A stretch of DNA of 64,000 nucleotides from CAG-390 sp045636385 (lineage in GTDB: Bacteria; Bacillota; Clostridia; Oscillospirales; CAG-272): the NCBI GenBank assembly GCA_045636385.1, contig JAZTXK010000002.1, positions 1-64,000 on the forward strand, given 5' to 3'. This document shows positions 24,663 to 32,803 of this stretch, in pieces. Made by a program: the position numbers and the translations under genes. Numbering within the stretch: position 1 is the stretch's first letter; the number at the start of each line of letters is the position of its first letter. The notes under the pieces were generated by a model, which ran no database searches, was not told the origin of the DNA, and saw nothing but the letters and a program-made list of their open reading frames with translations.

Positions 24663-26178
24663 TTTCGTTATCTTCCTTTATTTGCGTCCCGACAAGCCTT
24701 TTAAGCGTTTCCTCGGCTATTCCAGCCTCGTCGAAATCCCGCTGTCCGAGAGGACCTATCTCATATTTCTCGTGTCCTTTTCCGCAGAGGAGAACTACGT
24801 CGCCGCCTCTTGCCTGCTCCACGGCGTATCTGATCGCTTCCCTCCGCGAGGGGATCACGGCGTGTGCCGTTTGGGGATCAAAGCCACCGAGTATCTCTCC
24901 TATTATATTCTCGGGCAATTCACTTCTGCTGTTGTCCGAGGTCACAATGCATAAATCAGCCGACCGCGATGCGATTCCTCCCATCAGCGGACGTTTGAGT
25001 CGGTCGCGGTCACCGCCGCAACCAAAGACCAGAATGATCCTTCCGCCTTCCTCGGTAAGTCCGCGAGCAGTTTCGAGGATCCGCTCAAGCGCATCGGGAG
25101 TATGCGCATAGTCGATATAGATCGACGCCGCGTATCCCGAGGGGGTACGCAAACGCTTTAGTCTGCCCGGAGCACCGCCGAAGCCCGAAAGTGCCTCGGA
25201 AGCCGTCCTACCGCTTATTCCGAATTCAAGCGCGACCGCGAGTGCCGCGAGAGTGTTATCTACGTTAAACCGCCCTGCCATCGGCACGCGTATCTCACGA
25301 ACTATATTCTTTGCGCAGAGCGTGTATGCTATTCCGTCAACACCACAGAGCTTGATTCCCTCCGCCTTGTAGTCCGCGCCTCTCTTGCACTGCGCAGAGA
25401 AGAATACGAGCCGCGCGCACGAGCCCGTAGCCATCGCATACGAGCGATATCTTTCGGCATAGGAGTCATCGAAATTGATAAACGCCGTCTTACATTTTTC
25501 AAGAAGCGACGCCTTGGCAAGGAAGTAATTTTCCATATTGCCGTGGAAATCAAGATGTTCGGCAGTGAGATTGGTAAATACTGCCGCCTCAAAATTCAAG
25601 GGAGCAAGTCTGCCGAGCGCCAGCGCGTGTGAGCTCGCCTCTATAAAGACGTACTCCGCGCCGTCGTCACGCATTTCAGCGAGCACGCGGTAAAGCGTGT
25701 CTGGATCCGGTGTAGTCATAGAGTTGGTCTGCAGAAATCTTTTCGGCGTTCTGCAGTATACGGTTCCGATAATTCCGCACTTATGAAAAGCGGCGGAAAA
25801 TATCGCGTCGAGCATAAAGCTGACCGTAGTTTTGCCGTTAGTTCCCGTAACCGCAACGAGTTTCATCTCTCTCGACGGGTGACAGTACCACGCATCCCAC
25901 AGCCGCGCGAGCGCGGCTGCGGTGTCGTGAGTGTATATGACGGTGACTCCGCCCGGCAGATCGCTCAGTTCATTCTCCGCAAGTATCGCCACAGCACCTT
26001 TCGCCGTGGCAACTCCCGCGTAGGAATGTCCGTCGTGATTGCGACCTCGAATGCACACGAACAGCGAATTTTCAACTGCCGAGCGCGAGTCTGATGATAT
26101 CGTAGTTATTTCAATGTTCTCGTTCCCCGTGGCACGGTAAAAGATGCCCGAGGATCGTAAAAGCTCTTTAAGAAGCAT
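24652..26178 (-). CDS. murE: UDP-MurNAc-dipeptide ligase MurE
   Basis: Adds the third amino acid to the stem peptide. The 508-residue product has the P-loop VTGTNGKTTVSF, the middle motif TNLTAEHLDFHGNMENY and the C-terminal FGCGGDRDRLKRPLMG. The residue-3 specificity motif, DNPR in diaminopimelate-type enzymes, reads DNSR here; the Arg that holds meso-Dap is kept, so meso-Dap is the likely substrate. CGGAGGAG lies before the ATG. Confidence 0.94.
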   Translation of the reverse strand: MLLKELLRSSGIFYRATGNENIEITTISSDSRSAVENSLFVCIRGRNHDGHSYAGVATAKGAVAILAENELSDLPGGVTVIYTHDTAAALARLWDAWYCHPSREMKLVAVTGTNGKTTVSFMLDAIFSAAFHKCGIIGTVYCRTPKRFLQTNSMTTPDPDTLYRVLAEMRDDGAEYVFIEASSHALALGRLAPLNFEAAVFTNLTAEHLDFHGNMENYFLAKASLLEKCKTAFINFDDSYAERYRSYAMATGSCARLVFFSAQCKRGADYKAEGIKLCGVDGIAYTLCAKNIVREIRVPMAGRFNVDNTLAALAVALEFGISGRTASEALSGFGGAPGRLKRLRTPSGYAASIYIDYAHTPDALERILETARGLTEEGGRIILVFGCGGDRDRLKRPLMGGIASRSADLCIVTSDNSRSELPENIIGEILGGFDPQTAHAVIPSRREAIRYAVEQARGGDVVLLCGKGHEKYEIGPLGQRDFDEAGIAEETLKRLVGTQIKEDNENEG

Positions 26179-26239
26179 GGATCTCCTCCGATGATTTTTT
26201 ATTTAATCATCCGTGAGATTTTACATCCGATGCTTTTAT

Positions 26240-28519
26240 TTAGTCGCTTACATCCGTGTGTCTGAAGGTCACCGTAATAACGTCACCCCTCGTCGCGGGA
26301 GTTCCCGCCGCAGGGTACTGCGATATTACTTCCGCGCCGTCGCCGACGTCAAAATTTGTCGCTCCATCAATACTGATATTGAATCCCGCATTGATAAGCA
26401 CTCGGTTCGCCGCAGATGCGCTGAGTCCGACGACGTTCGGAACGGTCAGATCGTTGCTCGGCGCGGTATCACCGACGTAAAGAATTATTTTTCCGTTTTG
26501 CTTTGAAAGGAAGCTGCCCGCTGAGGGAACCTGAGCCGTGACCTTTTCACCGTTACCGATTATCTCAACGTCAAGTCCGTTTTTCTCGATCACTTCTATT
26601 GCGCTGAAGGACATCATACCGAGGTAGTTTCCGACCTCGACCTCAAGCTTGGCGGCTTCGGATGCCGAATAGTCAGGCTCGATGCCGAGCGCAGGAAGCA
26701 TCCGCTCGAGGCAGTTTGCAACGTAGGGCGCCGCAACGTAGCTTCCGAAAACATTCTCGCAGGACGGCTCATCAACGATTATGATGATCGCGATTTCGGG
26801 ATCGTCCGAGGGCGCGAACGCCGCGCAGGAACCGATTCGGAGAGTTTCGTCGTCACCGATCTTCTCGGATGTACCCGTCTTTGCCGCTACCTTGTAGCCC
26901 GCAACGTACGCGTTCTTTGAACCGCCGTCGCCCGAAACACCTTCCTCAAGAATTCTTGAAACCTCTGCGCAAACCGCCGAGGAAACAACCTGTCTGATTT
27001 CGTTCACATCGTGCTGCCACACAATGTTGCCGTCGCTGTCGGTCATAGACTCGACGACGTAAGGCTGAACGAGCGTGCCGCCGTTTGCAACCGCGGAGAT
27101 CGCGGTGAGCTGCTGCATCATACTTATCTTGAAGTTCTGACCGAAGGACGCAACCGCAAGGTCGACTGGTCCGAATGCCCCCTCAGCCCAGAAGGTGCTG
27201 TTACCCTCGCCGGGCAGGTCGATGCCCGTCTTATCAAGATAGCCAAAGTTTCTTACGTAATCGTAAAAGGTCTGTTTACCGATATTCTCGGCAAGCTTCA
27301 TCATATAGGGGTTGCAGGACTGCTGAAGTCCGCCCTCGAAGGTCAATTCGCCGTGTCCGCCCTTCTTGTGGCAGCGGATTATGCTACCGTAGACGTTAAG
27401 CTGACCCGTGCACTTGTGAGTCGGAAGGAGCTTATCGATCCCGTTCTCAAGTGCCATTGCCGTGGTAATGATCTTAAATGTCGAACCGGGCATATAGGTA
27501 AAGGTAAGCGCCTTATTCTGCCACATCTGATTCAGAAGCGATGTGCGCAGGCTCGAATAACCCTCGTCGGTCGACGTTAGACCGCTTTCAGTGAGCATCG
27601 TTTCGTACTCGGTGCTCAACGTCCAGGCATCGTTGCTGTCGAAATCGGGGTAGGTCGCCATCGCGTAGACCGCGCCGGTCTTTACATTCATAACGATTCC
27701 CGCGACTCCCGCACCCGCGCCGGACTCGTAGTAGGTCGCCTCAAGCTGTTCCTCGAGGATCGCCTGTATCTTGATGTCAAGCGTGGTATTGAGATTATAG
27801 CCGTCGATCGCATCAATATAGCTCTGATACTCATAAGGCATCTCGTTGCCGTACGCGTCTCGGGCGATTATAAACTTGCCGGGCGTGCCCGCAAGCTCCT
27901 TATTGTAATAATATTCAAGTCCGTAAAGACCGTCACCGTCGCGTCCCGTGAAGCCGAGAACATGCGTGGCGAGATCTCCGTAAGCGTAATATCTTACGCT
28001 CATAGGCTCAACGTAAACGCAATTGGTCACGTTCAGCTTCGACACCAAGGAAAGGACCTTATCTGCCTGCTCGGGCGTTGCCTCGCGCATGACAGTCGCG
28101 TCAAGGCTATTGGTCTTCCCCGTCATAGCGTAGATGGTATCGTAGTCGATACCGAGTATCTCGGAAAGCCCCTCGCTGATCTTGACGTCAAGATCGACTC
28201 TTTCGGCGTTGCCTTCCTTAGAGATATTATTTTGAGCCTCCTTCATTTCATCGCGAATCGTCTTCGGTGCGATGAAAATTCGGTACGCGGTTTTATTTGC
28301 CGCAAGCAAAATACCGTTTGAATCGTAGATATTGCCGCGGCTTGAGATGATCGTGGATTCGGTCGTAAGCTGATCTACTACCTTGTTCTTATAGTAATCA
28401 AAGCTTACGGTCTGAAGGCTGAAGATTCGGGCTATCAATACCAAAAAGGCAGCGGCTATCAAAGCAAGAACTATGAAAGCTCGTATCGTTATTTTTGTGC
28501 TGATTCTTGCCTTTTGCAT
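26240..28519 (-). CDS. ftsI: Class B penicillin-binding protein (FtsI/SpoVD type) with PASTA domain
   Basis: A septal D,D-transpeptidase. The 759-residue product has an N-terminal membrane helix (IVLALIAAAFLVLIARIF), a dimerisation domain from RGNIYDSNGILLA, and the catalytic motifs STFK (Ser346-Lys349), SCN (Ser401-Asn403) and KTGT (547-550). One PASTA domain (about 690-755, starting VPNVVGLSASAANRVL) closes it. Location after the FtsL-like gene is standard for PBP2x/SpoVD. Whether it serves division or sporulation cannot be decided from this sequence. Confidence 0.95.
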   Translation of the reverse strand: MQKARISTKITIRAFIVLALIAAAFLVLIARIFSLQTVSFDYYKNKVVDQLTTESTIISSRGNIYDSNGILLAANKTAYRIFIAPKTIRDEMKEAQNNISKEGNAERVDLDVKISEGLSEILGIDYDTIYAMTGKTNSLDATVMREATPEQADKVLSLVSKLNVTNCVYVEPMSVRYYAYGDLATHVLGFTGRDGDGLYGLEYYYNKELAGTPGKFIIARDAYGNEMPYEYQSYIDAIDGYNLNTTLDIKIQAILEEQLEATYYESGAGAGVAGIVMNVKTGAVYAMATYPDFDSNDAWTLSTEYETMLTESGLTSTDEGYSSLRTSLLNQMWQNKALTFTYMPGSTFKIITTAMALENGIDKLLPTHKCTGQLNVYGSIIRCHKKGGHGELTFEGGLQQSCNPYMMKLAENIGKQTFYDYVRNFGYLDKTGIDLPGEGNSTFWAEGAFGPVDLAVASFGQNFKISMMQQLTAISAVANGGTLVQPYVVESMTDSDGNIVWQHDVNEIRQVVSSAVCAEVSRILEEGVSGDGGSKNAYVAGYKVAAKTGTSEKIGDDETLRIGSCAAFAPSDDPEIAIIIIVDEPSCENVFGSYVAAPYVANCLERMLPALGIEPDYSASEAAKLEVEVGNYLGMMSFSAIEVIEKNGLDVEIIGNGEKVTAQVPSAGSFLSKQNGKIILYVGDTAPSNDLTVPNVVGLSASAANRVLINAGFNISIDGATNFDVGDGAEVISQYPAAGTPATRGDVITVTFRHTDVSD

Positions 28520-28553
28520 AATAGTTTAATCCTCTTTTGGGGCTTTGTGCGAA

Positions 28554-28585
28554 AACGGGAATCTTTAAATAATAGATTTCCCGTT
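28554..28585 (-). other. Hairpin between the FtsL-like gene and the PBP gene
   Basis: AACGGGAATCT and AGATTTCCCGTT can pair with one bulge; only a short T4 run follows. It may be a weak terminator or a processing site inside the dcw mRNA. Confidence 0.35.
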
Positions 28586-28640
28586 ATGCAGCGGCTATAC
28601 TTTAGCCTGCTTTATGAATTTTATTCAGCTTAAATGCTTA

Positions 28641-29537
28641 TTATTCGTCTTCCGAACGAATTCCGAGCGCACTGAGAAGTGCGGGGACGACAGAGTTTGA
28701 TTTTTTATCGGTAAAGCTTTCAATAGAGTCGATATCGTTGAGTCTGAGTATCTTTATGGTGCTGTCATTAAGCTTGATCATTCCGATCTCATTCACGGCG
28801 ACGTTCTCAATATATCTCAGATCAAGGCTGCTCTCAAATTCAGCAATGAGATCAGCTTCCAGCCTTTCAAGAGCGTAGAGCTCTTCCTGCTTAGCGTTCA
28901 AGTTCGAAATAGCTTCGCTCTTGAGCACCGCGAGAGTTATCGGGAGCGCGAGTACGAGCGCAAAGATCAGAACCCAAGCAATACCTGCGGCAGAGCTTGC
29001 CAATCTACGGCGCTGCTTGCCATTCACTCTATCAATACTGTGAGCGGGGAACCACTTTTCAAAAATGCGAATGAGCGCGCCGCTGAGATCGGTGGAAGCG
29101 CGTTCTACTCGAGCAAGAGCGTATTCCTCTCCGCGAATGACGTTCTCACAAACACTCGCAACAGCGCTTGTTCCAACCATCGTTTTTCCGCAGCCCATAA
29201 CATTGTATACCGTAGCGGGACGGGGAACTACATTAGTCGGTGCAGCAGCACTCATAACGTATTGAGGAATTCTGGTCTTATCAAGAATCATGCGATTGTA
29301 GTCGTCGTTGGTCATATAACGCTTGCCGTCATATTCGCCATTGCGGTAAACGTCTCCCTCGCCGGAACCCATCATATCCGCAAGATTGTAAAACTCAGAA
29401 AGTTCAGCAGCGCTCTTTCTCTCGCGCTCCATCTGAAGCTCAACCTCAAGCTTTATATCTACGCCTTCTTCGGAGGTTCCGAGAATATCAATGATATCGG
29501 AACAATCAGCGCGTCCGTTTTTGTGAATCTTTTTCAT
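28641..29537 (-). CDS. FtsL-like septum protein with long N-terminal extension
   Basis: It sits in the ftsL position between rsmH and the class B PBP. Residues 184-206 are a single membrane helix preceded by basic KQRRRL. A short coiled-coil segment (about 207-236) and DLRYIENVAVNEIGMIKL (239-256) follow, resembling the FtsL/DivIC end. Usual FtsL proteins have about 100-120 residues with a short cytoplasmic part; this one has 298, with about 180 cytoplasmic residues of unknown fold. The FtsL call rests on context and architecture, not on clear identity. Confidence 0.7.
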   Translation of the reverse strand: MKKIHKNGRADCSDIIDILGTSEEGVDIKLEVELQMERERKSAAELSEFYNLADMMGSGEGDVYRNGEYDGKRYMTNDDYNRMILDKTRIPQYVMSAAAPTNVVPRPATVYNVMGCGKTMVGTSAVASVCENVIRGEEYALARVERASTDLSGALIRIFEKWFPAHSIDRVNGKQRRRLASSAAGIAWVLIFALVLALPITLAVLKSEAISNLNAKQEELYALERLEADLIAEFESSLDLRYIENVAVNEIGMIKLNDSTIKILRLNDIDSIESFTDKKSNSVVPALLSALGIRSEDE

Positions 29538-29570
29538 TTTCCGATCCTTTCCGCCATAGGCGGTTCGTCG

Positions 29571-30557
29571 TTATATTTTTTCCGCAACTCGCAGCTTTGC
29601 GCTGTGGGCGCGGGGGTTGAATTTTAATTCCTCAGGGGTCGATACAATCGGTTTTTTGGAAACGATCTTGACCTTCGGCTTGTTGCCGCATACGCAAATG
29701 GGAAAATCGCTGGGGCAGGTGCAGCCCTGCGCGAGCTTGTTGAACGCCTCCTTCACCGCTCTGTCCTCGAGCGAGTGGAAGGTGATGATCGCAAGTCTTC
29801 CTCCGGGAGCAAGAAGCTCGACCGCATCTTTCACTGTGTTTGCTATGATCTCAAGTTCTCCGTTGACCTCGATGCGTATCGCCTGAAAGGTTCTCATCGC
29901 GGGATGATGCTTGAGGTATCTGCCGCCGTCGGGGAAGGCACTCTTGATTATATCGACAAGCTCAAGAGTTCTCTCGATCGGCTTTTCCTCTCTTCTCTTA
30001 CAGATCTTATCCGCAATCTTAACGGCGAATTTCTCTTCACCGTAATCGCGGATAATGCGGATCAGCTCGGAGCGCTCGTAGTTATTAACAACGTAAGCGG
30101 CGTCGACAGGCGCTGTGCGATCCATTCTCATATCGAGAGGCGCATCGTGAACATATGAAAATCCACGCTCGGGAGTATCAAGCTGATGCGAGGAAACTCC
30201 AAGGTCGAGGAGAATTCCGTCGAGTGCTTTGATTCCTTTATCTCTGCAAACACTCGCCATATCGGCGAAGTTGGATTTGACGACCTCGGCACGGTCCCCG
30301 AAGCGTGACAACCTTTCGGTTGCTACCGCGATAGCCGTATCGTCCCTATCAAGGGCGAGCAGATATCCGGTCGTAAGCTCCGAGGCAATGGCGCTCGAAT
30401 GCCCCGCGCCGCCAACAGTTCCGTCAAGGAACGTTCCGTCCCCGCGCAGCTTAAGTGCCGCAAGGACTTCGTCGAGCAAAACGGGCTTATGTGAAAACTC
30501 GGGTAGATCCACGCCCGCGGAAGATCTATCGTTCTTAAAATCTTTATCGTTCATCAT
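29571..30557 (-). CDS. rsmH: 16S rRNA m4C1402 methyltransferase RsmH
   Basis: Methylates N4 of C1402 in the P site, using SAM. The 328-residue product carries HKPVLLDEVLAAL, the SAM loop DGTVGGAGHSSAI, LDLGVSSHQLDTPERGFSY and the C-terminal ITFHSLEDRAVKEAF. Its ATG overlaps the mraZ stop as ATGA and lacks a good ribosome-binding site, so it is probably translated by coupling. Confidence 0.97.
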   Translation of the reverse strand: MMNDKDFKNDRSSAGVDLPEFSHKPVLLDEVLAALKLRGDGTFLDGTVGGAGHSSAIASELTTGYLLALDRDDTAIAVATERLSRFGDRAEVVKSNFADMASVCRDKGIKALDGILLDLGVSSHQLDTPERGFSYVHDAPLDMRMDRTAPVDAAYVVNNYERSELIRIIRDYGEEKFAVKIADKICKRREEKPIERTLELVDIIKSAFPDGGRYLKHHPAMRTFQAIRIEVNGELEIIANTVKDAVELLAPGGRLAIITFHSLEDRAVKEAFNKLAQGCTCPSDFPICVCGNKPKVKIVSKKPIVSTPEELKFNPRAHSAKLRVAEKI

Positions 30558-31006
30558 AATACCATATTGGACTTCTTAATCTTTTCCGCAAAAGATTTAG
30601 CTTTATCCTTGGTCGTTTCGGTAAATACAGATGCGTTCCAAATCTCAATGTGATCCTGGCTGCCTCGAATAATGGTGGCACCGCCAAGCTCCGCAAAAGC
30701 GACCAGATTGGCGGAGAGAACCACTCTTCCCTGCGCATCGGGAGAAATAGTATCGCCGAAGCCGCTGAGGAAGTCTATCATATCCGATCTGTCCTCGGCA
30801 CTAAGCGCCTCGTTGTTACGGATCTTTTCAATCACGCTATTAAAATATTCAACCGAAGATATAACCAAAGAGCGGGTATCCTTCAAGTTCGGGAACACTA
30901 CAAAGTTCGCTCCGAGCACCTCGCGGTGCTTGGCGGGAATGAAAATTCTGTTTTTAGCATCAAGATTGTAGTTATACGTATTCAATAACGGCATAAACTC
31001 TGACAT
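30554..31006 (-). CDS. mraZ: Transcriptional regulator MraZ
   Basis: The first dcw gene and, in other bacteria, its own DNA-binding regulator. Two SpoVT/AbrB-like repeats are visible: YNYNLDAKNRIFIPAKHRE and GDTISPDAQGRVVLSANL. The start is set at 31006 (MSEFMPLL) because AAAGGAGG lies 7 nt upstream, giving 150 residues; an in-frame ATG 30 bp upstream lacks that spacing. Confidence 0.93.
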   Translation of the reverse strand: MSEFMPLLNTYNYNLDAKNRIFIPAKHREVLGANFVVFPNLKDTRSLVISSVEYFNSVIEKIRNNEALSAEDRSDMIDFLSGFGDTISPDAQGRVVLSANLVAFAELGGATIIRGSQDHIEIWNASVFTETTKDKAKSFAEKIKKSNMVL

Positions 31007-31172
31007 TTCCATTCCTCCTTTCAAATTTTGCATCATTCGCAGGCTTTTTCGCGGTATTGGCGTGGGATAAACGCGCCCAAATTAGCCCGAAAATGATTTT
31101 TCCGTGGGTTTCCCAAACAATTCTCGGTATTTTTAACTATTTCTAACCATTTTTACGTGTTGTGGTGAGAAT
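31007..31172 (-). promoter_or_regulatory. mraZ leader with possible MraZ half-sites
   Basis: The ~160-nt leader holds several TGGG-type motifs; on the minus strand two GGG motifs lie 10 bp apart (about 31078-31091), and others are inverted nearby. MraZ elsewhere binds direct TGGG repeats with 10-bp period at its own promoter. Only two copies in register are present here, so the assignment is weak. The rest of the 31202-31400 gap is A+T-rich and holds nothing recognised. Confidence 0.3.
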
Positions 31173-31201
31173 ATGATATCATTTTATAAGCATAATGTCA
31201 A
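31173..31201 (-). promoter_or_regulatory. dcw cluster promoter (mraZ)
   Basis: Minus-strand TTGACA (31196-31201), a 17-bp spacer and TATCAT (31173-31178): a perfect -35 and a -10 with one mismatch. Confidence 0.88.
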
Positions 31202-31399
31202 TAGGTTTTAATAAATTTTCTCAGTAATATCAAAAAAATATCGCAAAAAGCGATCACGAATGCCGAAGTGGGCCACTATATTTGTTATTTAGTGTATCTA
31301 TTCCTTTTTAATATCATAAATGTTATTATTTGACATTTTGCGATATACTTTGGTTGTAAAAACTGTTATTCCCGCCTCATTCGACACCTGCCAAACAGC

Positions 31400-31440
31400 A
31401 AAAAAGCTCGGGAATCGCATTTGCGATTCCCGAGCTTTTC
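31400..31440 (-). terminator. Strong terminator after the CofE-like gene
   Basis: A 15-bp perfect stem, AGCTCGGGAATCGCA with its complement (31405-31436), is flanked by A- and T-runs. On the minus strand it isolates the CofE-like gene from the dcw promoter. Confidence 0.93.
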
Positions 31441-31459
31441 GGTATTTTTCGTTATTTAA

Positions 31460-32650
31460 TTAGTTGGTATAGTTATCAAAGTAACCCTGGATCCAAACGA
31501 TGGGGGTACCCTTGTCGCCCGAACCGGAGGTAAGGTCGCAGAGAGTACCGATAAGGTCGGTAAGTCTTCTGGGAGTGGTTCCCTGAGAAGCCATCTGACC
31601 GTAAAGGTTAGAGTCCTTTGCCTTGATTCTCTCGGAGATAGCCGCCTTGAGCTCCTCGCCGGTAAGGTTAGCGTACTCGTTATCAGCGAGATACTTGAGC
31701 TTGATCTCGTTGGGAGTGCCCTCGAGACCTGCGGTATATGCAGGAGATACGCAGGGGTCTGCAAGCTCCCAGATCTTTCCTACGGGATCCTTGAACGCGC
31801 CGTCACCGTAGACCATAACCTCTACGCACTTGCCGGTAGCAGCGAGGATCTTGTCTCTTACAGCGTCAACAACGGGCTGGCAATCTCTGGGGAAGAGCTT
31901 GACAACCTCCTCGGTGGACTTGTTGGAGCCGAGAAGACCGTAGTTCTCATTGTAGCCACTTCCGTTAACGGGAGCGGAAAGGATATCATCCATACCGTAA
32001 ACGGTCTCTGCACCTGCGTCCTTGAGGAGCTTCTTGTTGCGGAAACGGGTGTGGATATCTGCACAGATAACGTGCTTTGTATAGTTAAGAATAGCTCTTA
32101 CGTCGTTAGCGAGAATGATCTTGCACTCACAGCCGCAGGACTCAACGAGCTCGCGGTAGTACTCGATATAATCAACGCCCGTAAAGGTGTGCTTATGGTA
32201 GCCGAAAAGCTCACGGTACTTCTCTTCCGTGAGAACGTCGGTTACGGGATTAACGCCGGAGCGGTCAAAAACGTCAATGTCGATGAGATGGTTTCCTACC
32301 TCGTCTGCGGGGTAAGAGAGCATAATGATGATGGACTTAAGTCCCTTCGCGATGCCCTTAAGACAGATAGAGAAGCGGTTACGGGAAAGAATGGGGAAAA
32401 CGATAGCAGCCTCGCCGCCGGGGAACTTGTTGCGGACATCCTCCGCGATCTGATCGATGCTTGCGAGGTTACCCTGTGCACGTGCAACGATGGACTCGGT
32501 CATCGCGATAACGTCGCGGTCACGAATCTCAAGATTTTCCGACTTCGCGGCTTCAATAACGCTGTCTGCTACGATAGTAGCGATATCATCGCCCACCTTG
32601 ATAATAGGAGCGCGAACGCCTCTTGATACGGTTCCAATAAGTCTTGCCAT
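31460..32650 (-). CDS. F420-0:L-glutamate ligase (CofE)-like protein
   Basis: The N-terminal 230 residues resemble the CofE/F420 gamma-glutamyl ligase fold: IIKVGDDIATIVADSV, RDRDVIAMTESIVARAQGN, then PILSRNRFSICLKGIAKG. A further ~160-residue part carries VMVYGDGAFKDPVGKIWELADP. The start at 32650 (MARLIGTVSRG) is chosen for the AAGG site 8 nt upstream; the product is 396 residues. No F420 pathway genes are nearby, and F420 is not expected in this group, so the substrate may differ. It has its own promoter and terminator. Confidence 0.75.
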   Translation of the reverse strand: MARLIGTVSRGVRAPIIKVGDDIATIVADSVIEAAKSENLEIRDRDVIAMTESIVARAQGNLASIDQIAEDVRNKFPGGEAAIVFPILSRNRFSICLKGIAKGLKSIIIMLSYPADEVGNHLIDIDVFDRSGVNPVTDVLTEEKYRELFGYHKHTFTGVDYIEYYRELVESCGCECKIILANDVRAILNYTKHVICADIHTRFRNKKLLKDAGAETVYGMDDILSAPVNGSGYNENYGLLGSNKSTEEVVKLFPRDCQPVVDAVRDKILAATGKCVEVMVYGDGAFKDPVGKIWELADPCVSPAYTAGLEGTPNEIKLKYLADNEYANLTGEELKAAISERIKAKDSNLYGQMASQGTTPRRLTDLIGTLCDLTSGSGDKGTPIVWIQGYFDNYTN

Positions 32651-32719
32651 AAAATATTCACCTTCCTTGGTGTTAGAATACAAATTTATGTAAATCTCAA
32701 AAAAGGAAACTTACAATAT

Positions 32720-32748
32720 ATTATACCTCTATATTATCCAAAAGTCAA
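32720..32748 (-). promoter_or_regulatory. Promoter of the CofE-like gene
   Basis: Minus-strand TTGACT (32743-32748), a 17-bp spacer and TATAAT (32720-32725). Confidence 0.88.
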
Positions 32749-32803
32749 GAAAAATCTTCAAATTTTCTCATTAAATTGCGACAAATTTACATTTTATTGA
32801 AAA

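Noticed and set aside
31339..31363. A plus-strand TTGACA with a TATACT-like box
   Set aside because: Spacing is too short for a sigma-A promoter and no plus-strand gene follows.
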